From contig NC_005085.1 in NCBI RefSeq assembly GCF_000007705.1, forward strand, positions 4,597,752 to 4,661,751: a DNA stretch of 64,000 bases, in the 5' to 3' direction. Below the pieces are notes generated by a model. The model did no database searches and was not told the DNA's origin. It was given only the letters and a program-made list of their open reading frames with translations. The first letter of the stretch is position 1. Every line of letters starts with the position of its first letter. The stretch is from Chromobacterium violaceum ATCC 12472. GTDB taxonomy: Bacteria; Pseudomonadota; Gammaproteobacteria; Burkholderiales; Chromobacteriaceae. The position numbers and the translations under genes were made by a program. Below, in pieces: positions 49,944 to 58,688 of this stretch.

Positions 49944-51977
49944 TCAATCGCACAAGCGCTGGTAGAGGTAGACCAGCACCCGCGCCAGCTCGGCGGCGGT
50001 GTCCTCCTGGCCGGCATTGCCGGCGTGGCCGCCGCCGTCGGTCTCGTAGAACAGCGCGTCGTGGCCCAGCGCCAGCAGCCGCGCCGCCATCTTGCGGGCG
50101 TGGCCGGGATGCACCCGGTCGTCGCTGGCGCTGGTGGTGAACAAGGCCAGCGGGTAGCGCGCGTCGGCGCGCAGATTGTGGTACGGCGAATAGGCGGCCA
50201 GCGCGGCGCGCTCGGCCTCGTCGTCCGGATCGCCGTACTCGTCTATCCAGCTGGCGCCTGCCAACAGCTGGGTGTAGCGCAGCATGTCCAGCAAGGGCAC
50301 CTCGCACACCACGGCCCGGAACAGCTCCGGCCGCTGCGCCATCGCCGCGCCCACCAAGAGGCCGCCGTTGCTGCCGCCCTCTATCGCCAGCCTGGCCGGC
50401 GAGGTCAGCTTGCGGGCGATCAGGTCTTCCGCCACCGCGATGAAGTCGTCGAAGCTGACCTGGCGCTTCGGCCCTTGCGCCGCCTGGTGCCAGTGCGGGC
50501 CGAACTCGCCGCCGCCGCGGATGCAGGCCAGCACGAAGGCGCCGCCCTTGGCCAGCCAGTGCGGCCCGAAGTTCTCGATGTAGTACGGCAGCATCGGCAC
50601 CTCGAAGCCGCCATAGCCATACAGCAGCGTCGGCGTCGCGCCGTCGAACGGCGCGTCGCGCCGCCTCACCACGAAGTACGGAATCCGCTCGCCGTCCGGC
50701 GCCGTCGCCTGCCATTGCTCGGCGACGTAGGGCGCCGGATCGAAGGCTTCCGGCTGCCGGCGCAGGCATTCGCTGTCGCCGCTTTCCAAGTCCAGCCGGT
50801 ACAGGCCGCTAGGCGTCAGGAAGTCGCTGTAGCTGTAATAGAGCACGTCGCTCTGCCACGGCTGGTCGGCGATCTCGATCACGCCGTCGGCCGGCAGCGC
50901 CAACGGCTGCGTCTCCCACGCGCCGTCGCGCTTGGCGAAGCACAGCATGCGGCTTTTGACATTGTCCAGCAGATTGACCAGCAGCCGGCTGCGGGTGGTT
51001 TCCACCGCCGCCACCGCCAGCCTGGGCGCGGGCGCCTGCAGCAGCTGCGGCGCCGGACCCTCGCCGATCAACCCGGGCAGGCCCACCGCCAACAGACTGC
51101 CGCTGGGATACGCTTCGCCGCGCCAGCGCCAGTCCTCGGCCAGCTTGACGATGAAATCGCCTGCGATATAGGCCTCGATCTCGGCCTTGGCCGGCAGCGG
51201 CAGCGCATGCGCCTCCAGGCCGCCGTCCACCAGGTGATACGTCTTGCGGTAGAAACCGTCGGACGCCTCGATCAGGTCCACGGCGCTGCCGTCGCTGTCG
51301 AGAAAGCGCCAGGCGGCGGTCATCATCGCGTCCTCCGGCGCGGCGAACAGCAGGGTCCAGCCGTGCCGGCCATCGGCGGCGCGCTCCACCAGCCACACCT
51401 CGCGCGGGTAGCCGGCGCGGGTCAGCGGCGCGCCCTTCCAGCCTGGGCAGACAAAGGCGCTGTCCGGATCGCGCCAGGCGATGTGGTTCTTGCCCTCGGG
51501 GAAATTGAAGCCGTCCTCCACCCAGCGCCGCGTCTCGACATCGTACTCGCGCGCCACGGTGGCGTCGCCGCCGCCGTCGGTCAGATGCACCAGCGCCCGC
51601 TCCGGCCTGACCGTGCAATGCGACACGCCGTCCAGATACCAGTCGCGCTCGTCGGCGTCGGCCAGCGCGTCGATGTCGAGCACCGTCTGCCAGTCCTGGC
51701 TGCCGGCGCGGTAGGCGTCCAGCGTGGTGCGGCGGTAAATGCCGCGCGGATGCGCCTCGTCCTGGTGGAAGTTGTACAGCCACCCTTTGTGCTCGGCGAA
51801 GTACGGGATCTGCCGCGTGTCGCGCAGATGGGCGAGGATGTCGGCCTTGAGGCCCGCGAAGCGCGGATCGGCGTCCAGCACGCCCTCGGTGCGGGCGTTC
51901 TGCTCCGCCACCCAGGCGGCGGCTTGGTCGGAATCCAGGCTTTCCAGCCAGGCATGGGGGTCGTGGGAAGGGTTCAT
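49944..51977 (-). CDS. Prolyl oligopeptidase family serine peptidase (S9A)
   Basis: A cytoplasmic peptidase of 677 residues with an N-terminal beta-propeller (from HDPHAWLESLDSDQAAAWVAEQN) and a C-terminal alpha/beta-hydrolase domain. The nucleophile Ser is at about 536 in IEGGSNGGLLVGAAMAQRPE. The Asp region is TTSASDDRVHPGHARKM and the His region ETDGGGHAGN. The propeller start and the LLYGYGGFEVPMLPYY segment are typical of S9A enzymes that cut small peptides after proline or related residues. No signal peptide is evident from the chosen ATG (51977). It is a single gene with its own terminator. Confidence 0.93.
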   Translation of the reverse strand: MNPSHDPHAWLESLDSDQAAAWVAEQNARTEGVLDADPRFAGLKADILAHLRDTRQIPYFAEHKGWLYNFHQDEAHPRGIYRRTTLDAYRAGSQDWQTVLDIDALADADERDWYLDGVSHCTVRPERALVHLTDGGGDATVAREYDVETRRWVEDGFNFPEGKNHIAWRDPDSAFVCPGWKGAPLTRAGYPREVWLVERAADGRHGWTLLFAAPEDAMMTAAWRFLDSDGSAVDLIEASDGFYRKTYHLVDGGLEAHALPLPAKAEIEAYIAGDFIVKLAEDWRWRGEAYPSGSLLAVGLPGLIGEGPAPQLLQAPAPRLAVAAVETTRSRLLVNLLDNVKSRMLCFAKRDGAWETQPLALPADGVIEIADQPWQSDVLYYSYSDFLTPSGLYRLDLESGDSECLRRQPEAFDPAPYVAEQWQATAPDGERIPYFVVRRRDAPFDGATPTLLYGYGGFEVPMLPYYIENFGPHWLAKGGAFVLACIRGGGEFGPHWHQAAQGPKRQVSFDDFIAVAEDLIARKLTSPARLAIEGGSNGGLLVGAAMAQRPELFRAVVCEVPLLDMLRYTQLLAGASWIDEYGDPDDEAERAALAAYSPYHNLRADARYPLALFTTSASDDRVHPGHARKMAARLLALGHDALFYETDGGGHAGNAGQEDTAAELARVLVYLYQRLCD

Positions 51978-52046
51978 GGCGATCGGGATAGAAAATCTGA
52001 GGATGGCGGCGAGGGTAGCATCGGCGCGCGCGGCTGCCAAATCGCC

Positions 52047-52814
52047 TCAATGCCGGCCATGCGCCAGCATCCAGGCGCCGGCCAGGCCCAGCACCCGGCG
52101 CTCGATGCCGTTGTAGCCATGCCAGGCCCAGGGTTGGCATGGGTCGCCCTCGCTGCCGCCGCCGTCCAGCAGCATCAGCTCGCGCGGCGCGTCCGCTCGC
52201 AGCCGGTCCAGCACCGGCCCCAGGTTGCCGGGCCGGCTGGCGCGGCATTCGTCGCGGCGGTGCTGGATCATCAGCACCGGGACCGCCAGCCGCTCCAGCG
52301 GCAGACCGGCCAGGCTGCCGCGCCCGGCGTCGATGCTGGAGGTCAGCAGCAGGCCGTCCGCCGCGTCCGGCCGGTTCAGCGCGACCGCCGCCGCCGAGGT
52401 CGTGCCGCGGCTGGTGCCGGCCAGCCACACCGGCAGCGCCGCGCCCCGCCGCAGGTAATCGGACACCGCGGCGATGTCGGCCGCGTGCTCGGCGCGCTCG
52501 CGGAAGTCGCCGAGCAGGCCGCGCGGCATGTCCGACGGCGCATCCACCACCGCGACGCGGAAACCCATGTCGGCCCAGCCCTGGCGGGTGCGCACCAGGA
52601 AGTTGCCCCTGCCGGCGCCCAGCTCGCCCTCGGCCGACAATTTGAGCAAGCCCTCGCCGCCGGCAAGCAGGATCAGATTGGCGCGCGGCGGCCCCGGCGG
52701 CTCCAGCAACAGGAAGCGCAGCGCGACGCCGGGGCGGGTGGGAATCTCCACCAGCGTCTCGGCCCTGGCGGGCCAGGCCAGCAGGCAGCACAGCAACAGC
52801 GAGAGATGGCGCAT
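52047..52814 (-). CDS. Exported alpha/beta hydrolase
   Basis: A 255-residue protein with a signal peptide (MRHLSLLLCCLLAWPARA) and an alpha/beta-hydrolase fold. Features are the oxyanion/strand segment ANLILLAGGEGLLKL, the nucleophile elbow LAGTSRGTTSAAAVAL, the acid region PVLMIQHRRDECRAS and a C-terminal HGYNGIE with the possible catalytic His. The substrate is unknown. It starts one base after the stop of the upstream substrate-binding protein gene, so the two are co-transcribed; the peptidase gene follows 69 bases on. Confidence 0.8.
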   Translation of the reverse strand: MRHLSLLLCCLLAWPARAETLVEIPTRPGVALRFLLLEPPGPPRANLILLAGGEGLLKLSAEGELGAGRGNFLVRTRQGWADMGFRVAVVDAPSDMPRGLLGDFRERAEHAADIAAVSDYLRRGAALPVWLAGTSRGTTSAAAVALNRPDAADGLLLTSSIDAGRGSLAGLPLERLAVPVLMIQHRRDECRASRPGNLGPVLDRLRADAPRELMLLDGGGSEGDPCQPWAWHGYNGIERRVLGLAGAWMLAHGRH

Positions 52815-52815
52815 C

Positions 52816-53547
52816 TCAGGGCACCTCGGCGGCGGCGGCCCGGAAACGGGCGATCACTTCTGGCGGCGTGTCCTTGTTGAAAGCGGCGTACAGCCCGCTG
52901 TCCAGCTTGTCCAGCCGGATGCCGCGCGCCACCAGACCGCGCTCCAGCCCCAGCGCCTTCAGCTTGCCGGCGATGCCGCTTTCGGTGGACGGCAGCAGGT
53001 CGCAGCGGCCTGCCGCAAGCTTCCTGACATTGAGCGTGGAATCGGGCGAGACTTCCAGCCGGGCGAAACCCTGCTCCAGCAGGAATTCATGCCGATAATC
53101 GTCCAGCACCACGCAGACGCTGTACTTGCGCGCCTCTTCCAGCGTGCGCGGCTGGATATCCGCGCGCGCGGCCAAACGGTAGAAATAAATGTCGGCGTCG
53201 AGAATCTTGAAGGTGAAATCCAGGTACTTCTGCCGTTCGCGGGTCCTGGCGATGGGGAACACCATCGCATAGGGCTGGGTGCGGGCCTGCTGGTAGGCGC
53301 GCGCCCACGGCGCGGCCTGCATCGCGCTGAACGGCAGGCCCAGCGCGCGCAGCACGCGCGTCACCTTCTCCACCGTGGTGCCACCCATCACCTGTCCGTC
53401 CGGGCTCACCATCACGTAGGGCGGATCGTCGTCGGTGTAGATGCGCACCCGCTCCAGGCCATCGGCCATCCCATGCGCCGGGTAAAAGCAAGCGGCCGCC
53501 AGCAGCGCGCCGAACTTCAAGCGTTGCCGCATGCGGCCAGCTCCCAT
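52816..53547 (-). CDS. Extracellular solute-binding protein, family 3 type
   Basis: A periplasmic substrate-binding protein of 243 residues. A signal peptide (RLKFGALLAAACFYPAHGMA) is followed by VRIYTDDDPPYVMVSPDGQVMGGTTVEKVTRVL, typical of the SBP_bac_3 fold, and AMVFPIARTRERQKYLDFTF. There are no permease or ATPase genes nearby, so it may be a sensory or orphan binding protein. Two starts are possible: ATG 53547 or ATG 53532, each with a purine-rich site. Its stop is one base before the hydrolase ATG. Confidence 0.82.
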   Translation of the reverse strand: MGAGRMRQRLKFGALLAAACFYPAHGMADGLERVRIYTDDDPPYVMVSPDGQVMGGTTVEKVTRVLRALGLPFSAMQAAPWARAYQQARTQPYAMVFPIARTRERQKYLDFTFKILDADIYFYRLAARADIQPRTLEEARKYSVCVVLDDYRHEFLLEQGFARLEVSPDSTLNVRKLAAGRCDLLPSTESGIAGKLKALGLERGLVARGIRLDKLDSGLYAAFNKDTPPEVIARFRAAAAEVP

Positions 53548-53575
53548 CGGTTTCTACCTCATGGTTATAGCCCGT

Positions 53576-54604
53576 TCAGTCGCAGAGCACGCGCTGCATC
53601 ACCTCCAACAGGCGGTCGATGTCGGCGCGGCCTACCTGCCAGTGGGTCACCAGGCGCATCGCGCCCTGATGCGGCGGATTGGCGAGGAAGCCGGCCTGCT
53701 TCAGCGCGGCCATCAGTTCAGCGGCGTCGATGTCGGCGTTGAAGCGGAACCACACCAGGTTGATGTGGACATCGGCCGGATTCAAGTCCACGCACGGCAG
53801 CTTGGCCAGGCCCTCGGCCAGGTAGCGGGCATTGCGGTGGTCCTCGTCCAGACGCGCGGCCATCTCGGTCAGCGCCAGGATGCCGGGCGCGGCGATCACG
53901 CCGGCCTGGCGCAGGCCGCCGCCCAGCAGCTTGCGCTTGCGGCGCGCCTGATCGATGAAATCGGCGGAACCGGCCAGGATGGAGCCGATCGGCGCGGCCA
54001 GGCCCTTGGACAGGCAGGCCATCACGCTGTCGACGTGGCGGGTGACCTCGCGCACGTCGCAGCCCAGATGGGCGGCGGCGTTGAACACCCGCGCGCCGTC
54101 CAGGTGCACCGGCACGCCGTGCTCGCGCGCCAGCGCCGCGGTGTCGGCCATCGCCGACAACGGCAGCACGCGGCCGTTGCCATGGGCGTTTTCCAGGCAG
54201 ATCAGACCGGTGCGAGGCTCGTGGATGTCGTCGCCGACGCGGATGCGCCGCTCGATCGCGTCCACCGCCATCAGGCCGTTATCGCCCTCTATCGTCCGCA
54301 GGTGGGCGCCGGCGATCACCGCCGCCGCGCCGGCCTCGTGCCAGACGATGTGGCTGTTGTCCTCGACAATCACCTCGTCGCCGCGGCGGCAGTGGGTGAA
54401 CAGCGCCAGCTGGTTGCCGAAGGTGCCGCTGGGGACGAGCAGCGCCGCCTCCTTGCCCAGCCTGTCGGCGGCCAGCGCCTCCAGCTTCAGCACGGTGGGG
54501 TCGTCGCCGTAGACATCGTCGCCGACTTCGGCCTCGGCCATCGCGCGGCGCATCGCCGGGGTCGGATGGGTGACGGTATCGCTGCGAAGGTCTATCCACT
54601 GCAT
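53576..54604 (-). CDS. ltaE: Low-specificity L-threonine aldolase
   Basis: A PLP enzyme that splits threonine or allo-threonine to glycine and acetaldehyde. The 342-residue protein begins [19 protein letters not shown]. It has [30 protein letters not shown] and [16 protein letters not shown] (the Asp pairing with PLP). The PLP lysine is at about 200 in [18 protein letters not shown]. Length and motifs match LtaE. It lies 12 bases downstream of the TetR gene on the same strand, so the regulator may be co-transcribed. Confidence 0.95.
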   Translation of the reverse strand: MQWIDLRSDTVTHPTPAMRRAMAEAEVGDDVYGDDPTVLKLEALAADRLGKEAALLVPSGTFGNQLALFTHCRRGDEVIVEDNSHIVWHEAGAAAVIAGAHLRTIEGDNGLMAVDAIERRIRVGDDIHEPRTGLICLENAHGNGRVLPLSAMADTAALAREHGVPVHLDGARVFNAAAHLGCDVREVTRHVDSVMACLSKGLAAPIGSILAGSADFIDQARRKRKLLGGGLRQAGVIAAPGILALTEMAARLDEDHRNARYLAEGLAKLPCVDLNPADVHINLVWFRFNADIDAAELMAALKQAGFLANPPHQGAMRLVTHWQVGRADIDRLLEVMQRVLCD

Positions 54605-54616
54605 CTGCGCTTCTCC

Positions 54617-55222
54617 TCAAGTGTGTTGCCGCGCGGGCAGGGCCAGATAACCCGCCAGCGCGTCGGTAATCGCGTCTTCCAGCGCCTCGGCCTGCGGATC
54701 GGCGTCCAGCAGCAGGCCATGCACCAGGCTGTCGGCCATCCGCAGCAGCCGCTCCGCCCGCGCGGGATCCGCGCCGATGGCGGCCAGCCAGCCGGCCACC
54801 CGCGCGCGCAGCGCGGCGTCGATAGGATTGCTGGCCGGCGGCTCGTCGTAGATCGGCCATTCGCGCTCCAGCACCCGGTGCAGCCCCAGCTCTCGCCGGT
54901 GCAGATCCAGCGCCGCCGCCACCATCGCCGCCAGCTGTTCCCGGGCGGACCGGCCGGCGCTGCGCGCCAGCGCGTCGTCCAGCGCCGCCAGCGTCTCCTC
55001 GCCGTGGCGGCGGTGCAGCGCGGCCAGCAAGGCCTGCTTGTTGGGAAAGTACTGGTACAGCGAGCCGATGCCGACGCCGGCCAGCTCGGCGACGCGGTTG
55101 GTGTTGAAGGCGGCATAGCCGTCGATGGCCAGAATGCGAGCCGCCGCCTCCAGAATGGCGGCGACGGCATGGCGGGAGCGGTCCTGGCGCGGCTGTTTGC
55201 GCGGCTGCGGAATATCTGGCAT
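54617..55222 (-). CDS. TetR family transcriptional regulator
   Basis: A 201-residue repressor. The N-terminal helix-turn-helix is clear: [51 protein letters not shown]. The C-terminal ligand domain is helical and contains [20 protein letters not shown]. The start at 55222 is probable; an ATG ten codons upstream is an alternative. It is divergent from the darcynin-family gene (103-base gap) and immediately upstream of ltaE, so either could be its target. Confidence 0.92.
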   Translation of the reverse strand: MPDIPQPRKQPRQDRSRHAVAAILEAAARILAIDGYAAFNTNRVAELAGVGIGSLYQYFPNKQALLAALHRRHGEETLAALDDALARSAGRSAREQLAAMVAAALDLHRRELGLHRVLEREWPIYDEPPASNPIDAALRARVAGWLAAIGADPARAERLLRMADSLVHGLLLDADPQAEALEDAITDALAGYLALPARQHT

Positions 55223-55324
55223 GGGCCTAGCTAAACACGAGTTTTCCGCCATCGCAAGCGCGCCTACATTAATGGCTGAGCGGAGCCGGCCCGCCTTCCC
55301 CTTATTCCATGCAGGAGCATCGCC

Positions 55325-55660
55325 ATGTCCAAAACCATGACCTTCTTCGCGCTGATGCGCGTCCATGCCAACTGGCTGCGGCTGAGCCGGCCGGAACGCC
55401 GCCGGTTCGAAGAAGAGACCCTGAAGCCGATCTACGCGCGCTATCCCGAGGTGCGCATGCGCTGGTTCGACGCCGAAGCCTTCTCCGCCCGCTGCAGCGA
55501 CGTGGCGATGTTCGAGACCGAGTCGGTGCCGGCCTTCTATTACCTGATAGACGCGCTGCGCGACAGCCCGCTGATGACCGAGCCCTACTTCGAGTTCGTC
55601 GACATCATTCCGGCGGTGGAGGATGGTTTCCGCGACTACGACGCTCAGCTGGCGCAATAG
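55325..55660 (+). CDS. Darcynin family protein
   Basis: A 111-residue soluble protein that resembles the darcynin family, a small family of unknown function. The segment MTFFALMRVHANWLRLSRPERRRFEEETLKP and the acidic aromatic middle VRMRWFDAEAFSARCSDVAMFETESVPAFYYLIDALRDSPLMTEPYFEFVDII are typical. It may form a dimeric alpha/beta ferredoxin-like fold, judged from the family pattern only. It is divergent from a TetR gene, an arrangement common for regulator and target. Confidence 0.8.
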   Translation: MSKTMTFFALMRVHANWLRLSRPERRRFEEETLKPIYARYPEVRMRWFDAEAFSARCSDVAMFETESVPAFYYLIDALRDSPLMTEPYFEFVDIIPAVEDGFRDYDAQLAQ

Positions 55661-55670
55661 CCCAAATGCC

Positions 55671-55695
55671 GACGGCGGCCGCCAGGGCCGCCGTC
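55671..55695. terminator. Hairpin after darcynin gene, possible terminator
   Basis: Perfect 10-base stem GACGGCGGCC / GGCCGCCGTC with a five-base loop, just after the stop. No T tract follows. Confidence 0.35.
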
Positions 55696-55787
55696 ATCGG
55701 GCATGCATCGAAGATTCAGGCCTGGCCTGATAGGGCCGGCGCGCAAGGCCGGCATGGTGCATTCAACGGATTGTCAGTCTAGGCGGT

Positions 55788-56012
55788 TCAGTGGATTCGG
55801 TACGATTGTCGGATCGCGTCGGCCCGGCGCTCCGCCTTCTGGATGTCCGGCGCGGCCATCGTGATGTCGGCGCCGCAGCTGCAGCGCAGCGCGTGGTCGG
55901 GGAGCAGGGCCTTCAAATGTTGGCGGGTTTCTCGTCCGCATTCCTCGCAGGCGATCACCACGGTGGCGTTGTAATGCTTGTCCAGATCGATGTCGAATCT
56001 TTGCTGCTTCAT
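55788..56012 (-). CDS. Small putative zinc-ribbon protein
   Basis: A 74-residue protein starting MKQQRFDIDLDKHYNATVVIACEECGRET. It contains CEEC and a later CSC pair (HALRCSCGADITM), which could bind one zinc ion. AGGGAG lies seven bases before the ATG. The last third is helical and charged (QKAERRADAIRQSY). No known family recognised. It is convergent with the darcynin gene and divergent from tcdA. Small ribbons like this often bind nucleic acid or act in protein complexes, but that is not shown here. Confidence 0.7.
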   Translation of the reverse strand: MKQQRFDIDLDKHYNATVVIACEECGRETRQHLKALLPDHALRCSCGADITMAAPDIQKAERRADAIRQSYRIH

Positions 56013-56292
56013 CGGATTCTCCCTAGAACTGAGAGTCGACCGGCAGAGGACCTGCCGACGGCAATTCGTGCCGGTCTCGGAACGCGGCCGGCCTCGCCGG
56101 CGCGTACAGATGAAGATAGGGCAATCGGAAAAAGGTTCCAATCAATCAAGCGGTTGGATTGTAAAAAAATCTTCACGCCGGGCCAGAAACGCCACACCTC
56201 AACCGGTCGTGCTTGCGCCCGAACCCGCCAGGGCTGGCAGCCCGGCCGCGGCTTGGTTATCCTTGGCCGTTTTTGGGCAACAGGTTATCCCG

Positions 56293-57069
56293 ATGGACCA
56301 CTCCGCCGATCTCGACCGCCGCTTCGGCGGCATTGCCCGCCTGTACGGCGACGACGCGCTGGCGGGCTTTCGCCGCGCCCATGTCTGCGTGGTGGGCGTC
56401 GGCGGCGTCGGCTCCTGGGCGGTGGAAGCGCTGGCGCGCAGCGCGATCGGCAAGCTGACGCTGATCGACCTGGACAACGTCGCCGAGTCCAACACCAACC
56501 GCCAGCTGCCGGCGCTGGACCCGCTGTACGGCATGGCCAAGGTGACCGCGCTGGCCGAGCGGGTCAAGGCCATCAACCCGGCCTGCGAGGTGACGGAAAT
56601 AGAAGACTTCGTTACCGAGGAAAACATGGATGCGATGCTGGGCCAGGGCTACGACTACATCGTCGACTGCATCGACAGCCTGAAAGTGAAGACGGCGATG
56701 GCCGCCTGGTGCGCCAGGAAGCGCCAGCGCTTCATCGTCTCCGGCGGCGCCGGCGGCCAGATGGACCCGAGCCAGATCAAGCTGGCCGACCTGTCCGAGG
56801 TGACGCAGGACCCGCTGCTGTCCAAGCTGCGTTACAACCTGCGCCGCCACCACGGCTTCGCCCGCGACGGCAAGAAGATGGGCGTGCCCTGCGTCTACTC
56901 CACCGAACAGCTGGTCTACCCGCAGGCCCAGGCCTGCGACGCCGGAGAGGCGCGCGGGCCTCAAGGTTTATCCTGCGCCGGCTTCGGCGCAGGCATGGTG
57001 GTGACGGCCAGCTTCGGCCTGTTCGCCGCGTCGCGGGTGCTGACGGATCTGGCCAAGACTAAGAAGTAA
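56293..57069 (+). CDS. tcdA: tRNA threonylcarbamoyladenosine dehydratase TcdA
   Basis: An E1-like enzyme that converts t6A to its cyclic form at tRNA position 37, using ATP. The 258-residue protein shows HVCVVGVGGVGSWAVEALARS (nucleotide binding), LTLIDLDNVAESNTNRQLPAL, YDYIVDCIDSLKVKTA and FIVSGGAGGQMDPSQIKLADL, all typical of the TcdA/CsdL family. The C-terminus holds ASFGLFAASRVLTDL. The ATG at 56293 matches the family N-terminus; the upstream extension is not coding. Downstream lies an unusual hairpin-rich gap. Confidence 0.95.
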   Translation: MDHSADLDRRFGGIARLYGDDALAGFRRAHVCVVGVGGVGSWAVEALARSAIGKLTLIDLDNVAESNTNRQLPALDPLYGMAKVTALAERVKAINPACEVTEIEDFVTEENMDAMLGQGYDYIVDCIDSLKVKTAMAAWCARKRQRFIVSGGAGGQMDPSQIKLADLSEVTQDPLLSKLRYNLRRHHGFARDGKKMGVPCVYSTEQLVYPQAQACDAGEARGPQGLSCAGFGAGMVVTASFGLFAASRVLTDLAKTKK

Positions 57070-57105
57070 GCAGGCCCCAGCTGCTTACAAAAACACACGG
57101 TTTTG

Positions 57106-57339
57106 CATCCGCTACGCGGATGATGATTTCCATTGCCGGGGCTGCCCGGCAGACAGGGAGGGGATATTTGCTTGGCCAAATATCCCCTCCACCCCTAAAG
57201 GCCACCCTGCAAGCCTGGCCTTCGGCTCCCCGCAGGGTCCCGCCAGGCCCGAGGCGCGGCTGAACTCGCCCCGCGCTAACGTCGCGGGGCTCAAACAAGC
57301 AGCCGCTTAAAACCTCGGGCCTGCCACCCAGCGGCAGGC
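57106..57339. repeat. Dense inverted-repeat array (possible structured RNA or palindromic element)
   Basis: A 350-base gap between convergent genes is filled with perfect inverted repeats. CATCCGC/GCGGATG (57106-57122). TGCCGGG/CCCGGCA (57134-57151). A 14-base perfect stem GGAGGGGATATTTG/CAAATATCCCCTCC with a six-base loop (57157-57190). ACCCTGC/GCAGGGT (57204-57238). Then three nested stems: GGCCCGAGG/CCTCGGGCC (57246-57254, 57313-57321), GCGGCTG/CAGCCGC (57256-57262, 57300-57306) and GCCCCGCG/CGCGGGGC (57268-57275, 57283-57290). The minus-strand reading contains GTTTGAG...CGAGTTC around the innermost stem, which resembles recurring intergenic elements of beta- and gammaproteobacteria; that link is from memory. 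No U tract marks a simple terminator. Confidence 0.6.
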
Positions 57340-57422
57340 TTAAAGGAACCGGGGCACATCGAAAACGTCATGTCTCCGCAACAACAAGCGCAAATGCGGC
57401 GCCAAGAATCGCCAATCGATGC

Positions 57423-57815
57423 TCAGCCCTTGCGCTGAATCAGATCCCACTGATTGCCGCACAGGTCGCGGAACACCGCCACCGTGCCGTAATCCTGCTC
57501 CAGCGGCGGGCGGGTGAACTCGACGCCGGCCGCGCGGTAGCGCTCGTAATCGCGCCAGAAATCGTCGGTGTTCAGGAACAGCCACACCCGGCCGCCGGCC
57601 TGGTTGCCGATCGCCGCGCGCTGAACGTCGTCGCTGGCCCGGGCCAGCAGCAGGCCGGCCGCCGAGCCCGGCGGCGTCACCACCACCCAGCGCTTGTCCT
57701 GTTCCGCTTGGTAACTGTCCTCGGTCAGCTCGAACCCCAGCTTGCCGACAAAGAAATCGATAGCCTCGTCGTAATCGGCCACCACCAGCGACACCAGCGC
57801 CAAACTCTGCTTCAT
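57423..57815 (-). CDS. VOC (glyoxalase/dioxygenase fold) family protein
   Basis: A 130-residue single-domain protein of two beta-alpha-beta-beta-beta modules. It opens SLALVSLVVADYDEAIDFFVGKLGFELTED and ends VAVFRDLCGNQWDLIQRKG, the usual VOC start and end. Candidate metal ligands are limited: there is no His in the first strand (Leu/Val instead), so a glyoxalase I-type metal site is not assured. Function could be isomerase, resistance or binding. It reads toward the inverted-repeat array. Confidence 0.85.
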   Translation of the reverse strand: MKQSLALVSLVVADYDEAIDFFVGKLGFELTEDSYQAEQDKRWVVVTPPGSAAGLLLARASDDVQRAAIGNQAGGRVWLFLNTDDFWRDYERYRAAGVEFTRPPLEQDYGTVAVFRDLCGNQWDLIQRKG

Positions 57816-57926
57816 GTTCTCTCTCCGCGGCCGAACGCCGCCGCCGGCAGAACATCCGCCAGCCTGCGCCGCACCTCGGCCAGGATGCGATGATACCGCG
57901 AGTCGCCCGGCCGGACGCGCCCCCTG

Positions 57927-58688
57927 TCACGGCTTCAGAATCCGGCAATCGTGGTCCTGCAGCTCCTCGGCCGAGCCGCGGTTGATTTCGAGGAGATCGG
58001 ACCGGGTGGCCAGCAGCACGAAGCCCTCGCCGTCGGCGAAGCGCGCCGGCAGCATCGCCATGCCGTAGCGTCCCATCTCGGCGCGCGCGCCCGGCAATTC
58101 ATTGGCCAGCAAGCGGAAGGGGTCGTCCAGGGGGTCGCCGTTCTGGTCGGCGTCGACGCGCCTTGCCCAGTACGCGTGCCCTTTCAGCTCCACCGGCAGT
58201 TGCCGCCAACGGCGCTTCAGGCCGTCGGCCAGATCGTCGACCTGCTGGCGCACGGTCGGGTCGGTGCAGGAGATGTGGATGTGCAGCTGGTTCTGGCTGC
58301 GGCCGTACTCGGAATTGATGGCCAGCGACAACGCCAGCCTTGGCAGCGGCTGGCCGCGCCGCGCGTCCAGATAGCGCCGCGCCTGCCAGGCCGCGCGCCA
58401 ATAAGCGGGCACGCCGTCTCCCAGCAGCCGCGGGCTCTCGATGCCGCTGACCTTGTCGGTGGGAATCAGCAGGTACTGCAACGGGCCGTTCCTGTCCTTC
58501 AGCACCGCCACGCCCCGCTGCAGCGCCACTTCGGCGCAGGGGCCGGGCTGGCCCTGCGCCTGCTGGGCCGGCACGCACTGCCCGCCAACGATGCGCCACA
58601 AGGCGTCGCCATCCGCCAGCGCGTAGAACGACGCGCCCGCAAGCAGCAGGCCGCACAGGCTGACGCCCGCCAAGATTCTTCTTCTCAT
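57927..58688 (-). CDS. cdh: CDP-diacylglycerol diphosphatase
   Basis: A membrane-anchored pyrophosphatase that splits CDP-diacylglycerol to phosphatidate and CMP. The 253-residue protein has an N-terminal signal anchor (RRRILAGVSLCGLLLAGASFYALA). The family segments follow: LWRIVGGQCVPAQQ, DRNGPLQYLLIPTDKVSGIESPRLL, then SEYGRSQNQLHIHISC with the HxH motif of HIT-like hydrolases. GGAG precedes the ATG at 58688, favoured over an ATG 21 codons earlier. Confidence 0.93.
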   Translation of the reverse strand: MRRRILAGVSLCGLLLAGASFYALADGDALWRIVGGQCVPAQQAQGQPGPCAEVALQRGVAVLKDRNGPLQYLLIPTDKVSGIESPRLLGDGVPAYWRAAWQARRYLDARRGQPLPRLALSLAINSEYGRSQNQLHIHISCTDPTVRQQVDDLADGLKRRWRQLPVELKGHAYWARRVDADQNGDPLDDPFRLLANELPGARAEMGRYGMAMLPARFADGEGFVLLATRSDLLEINRGSAEELQDHDCRILKP

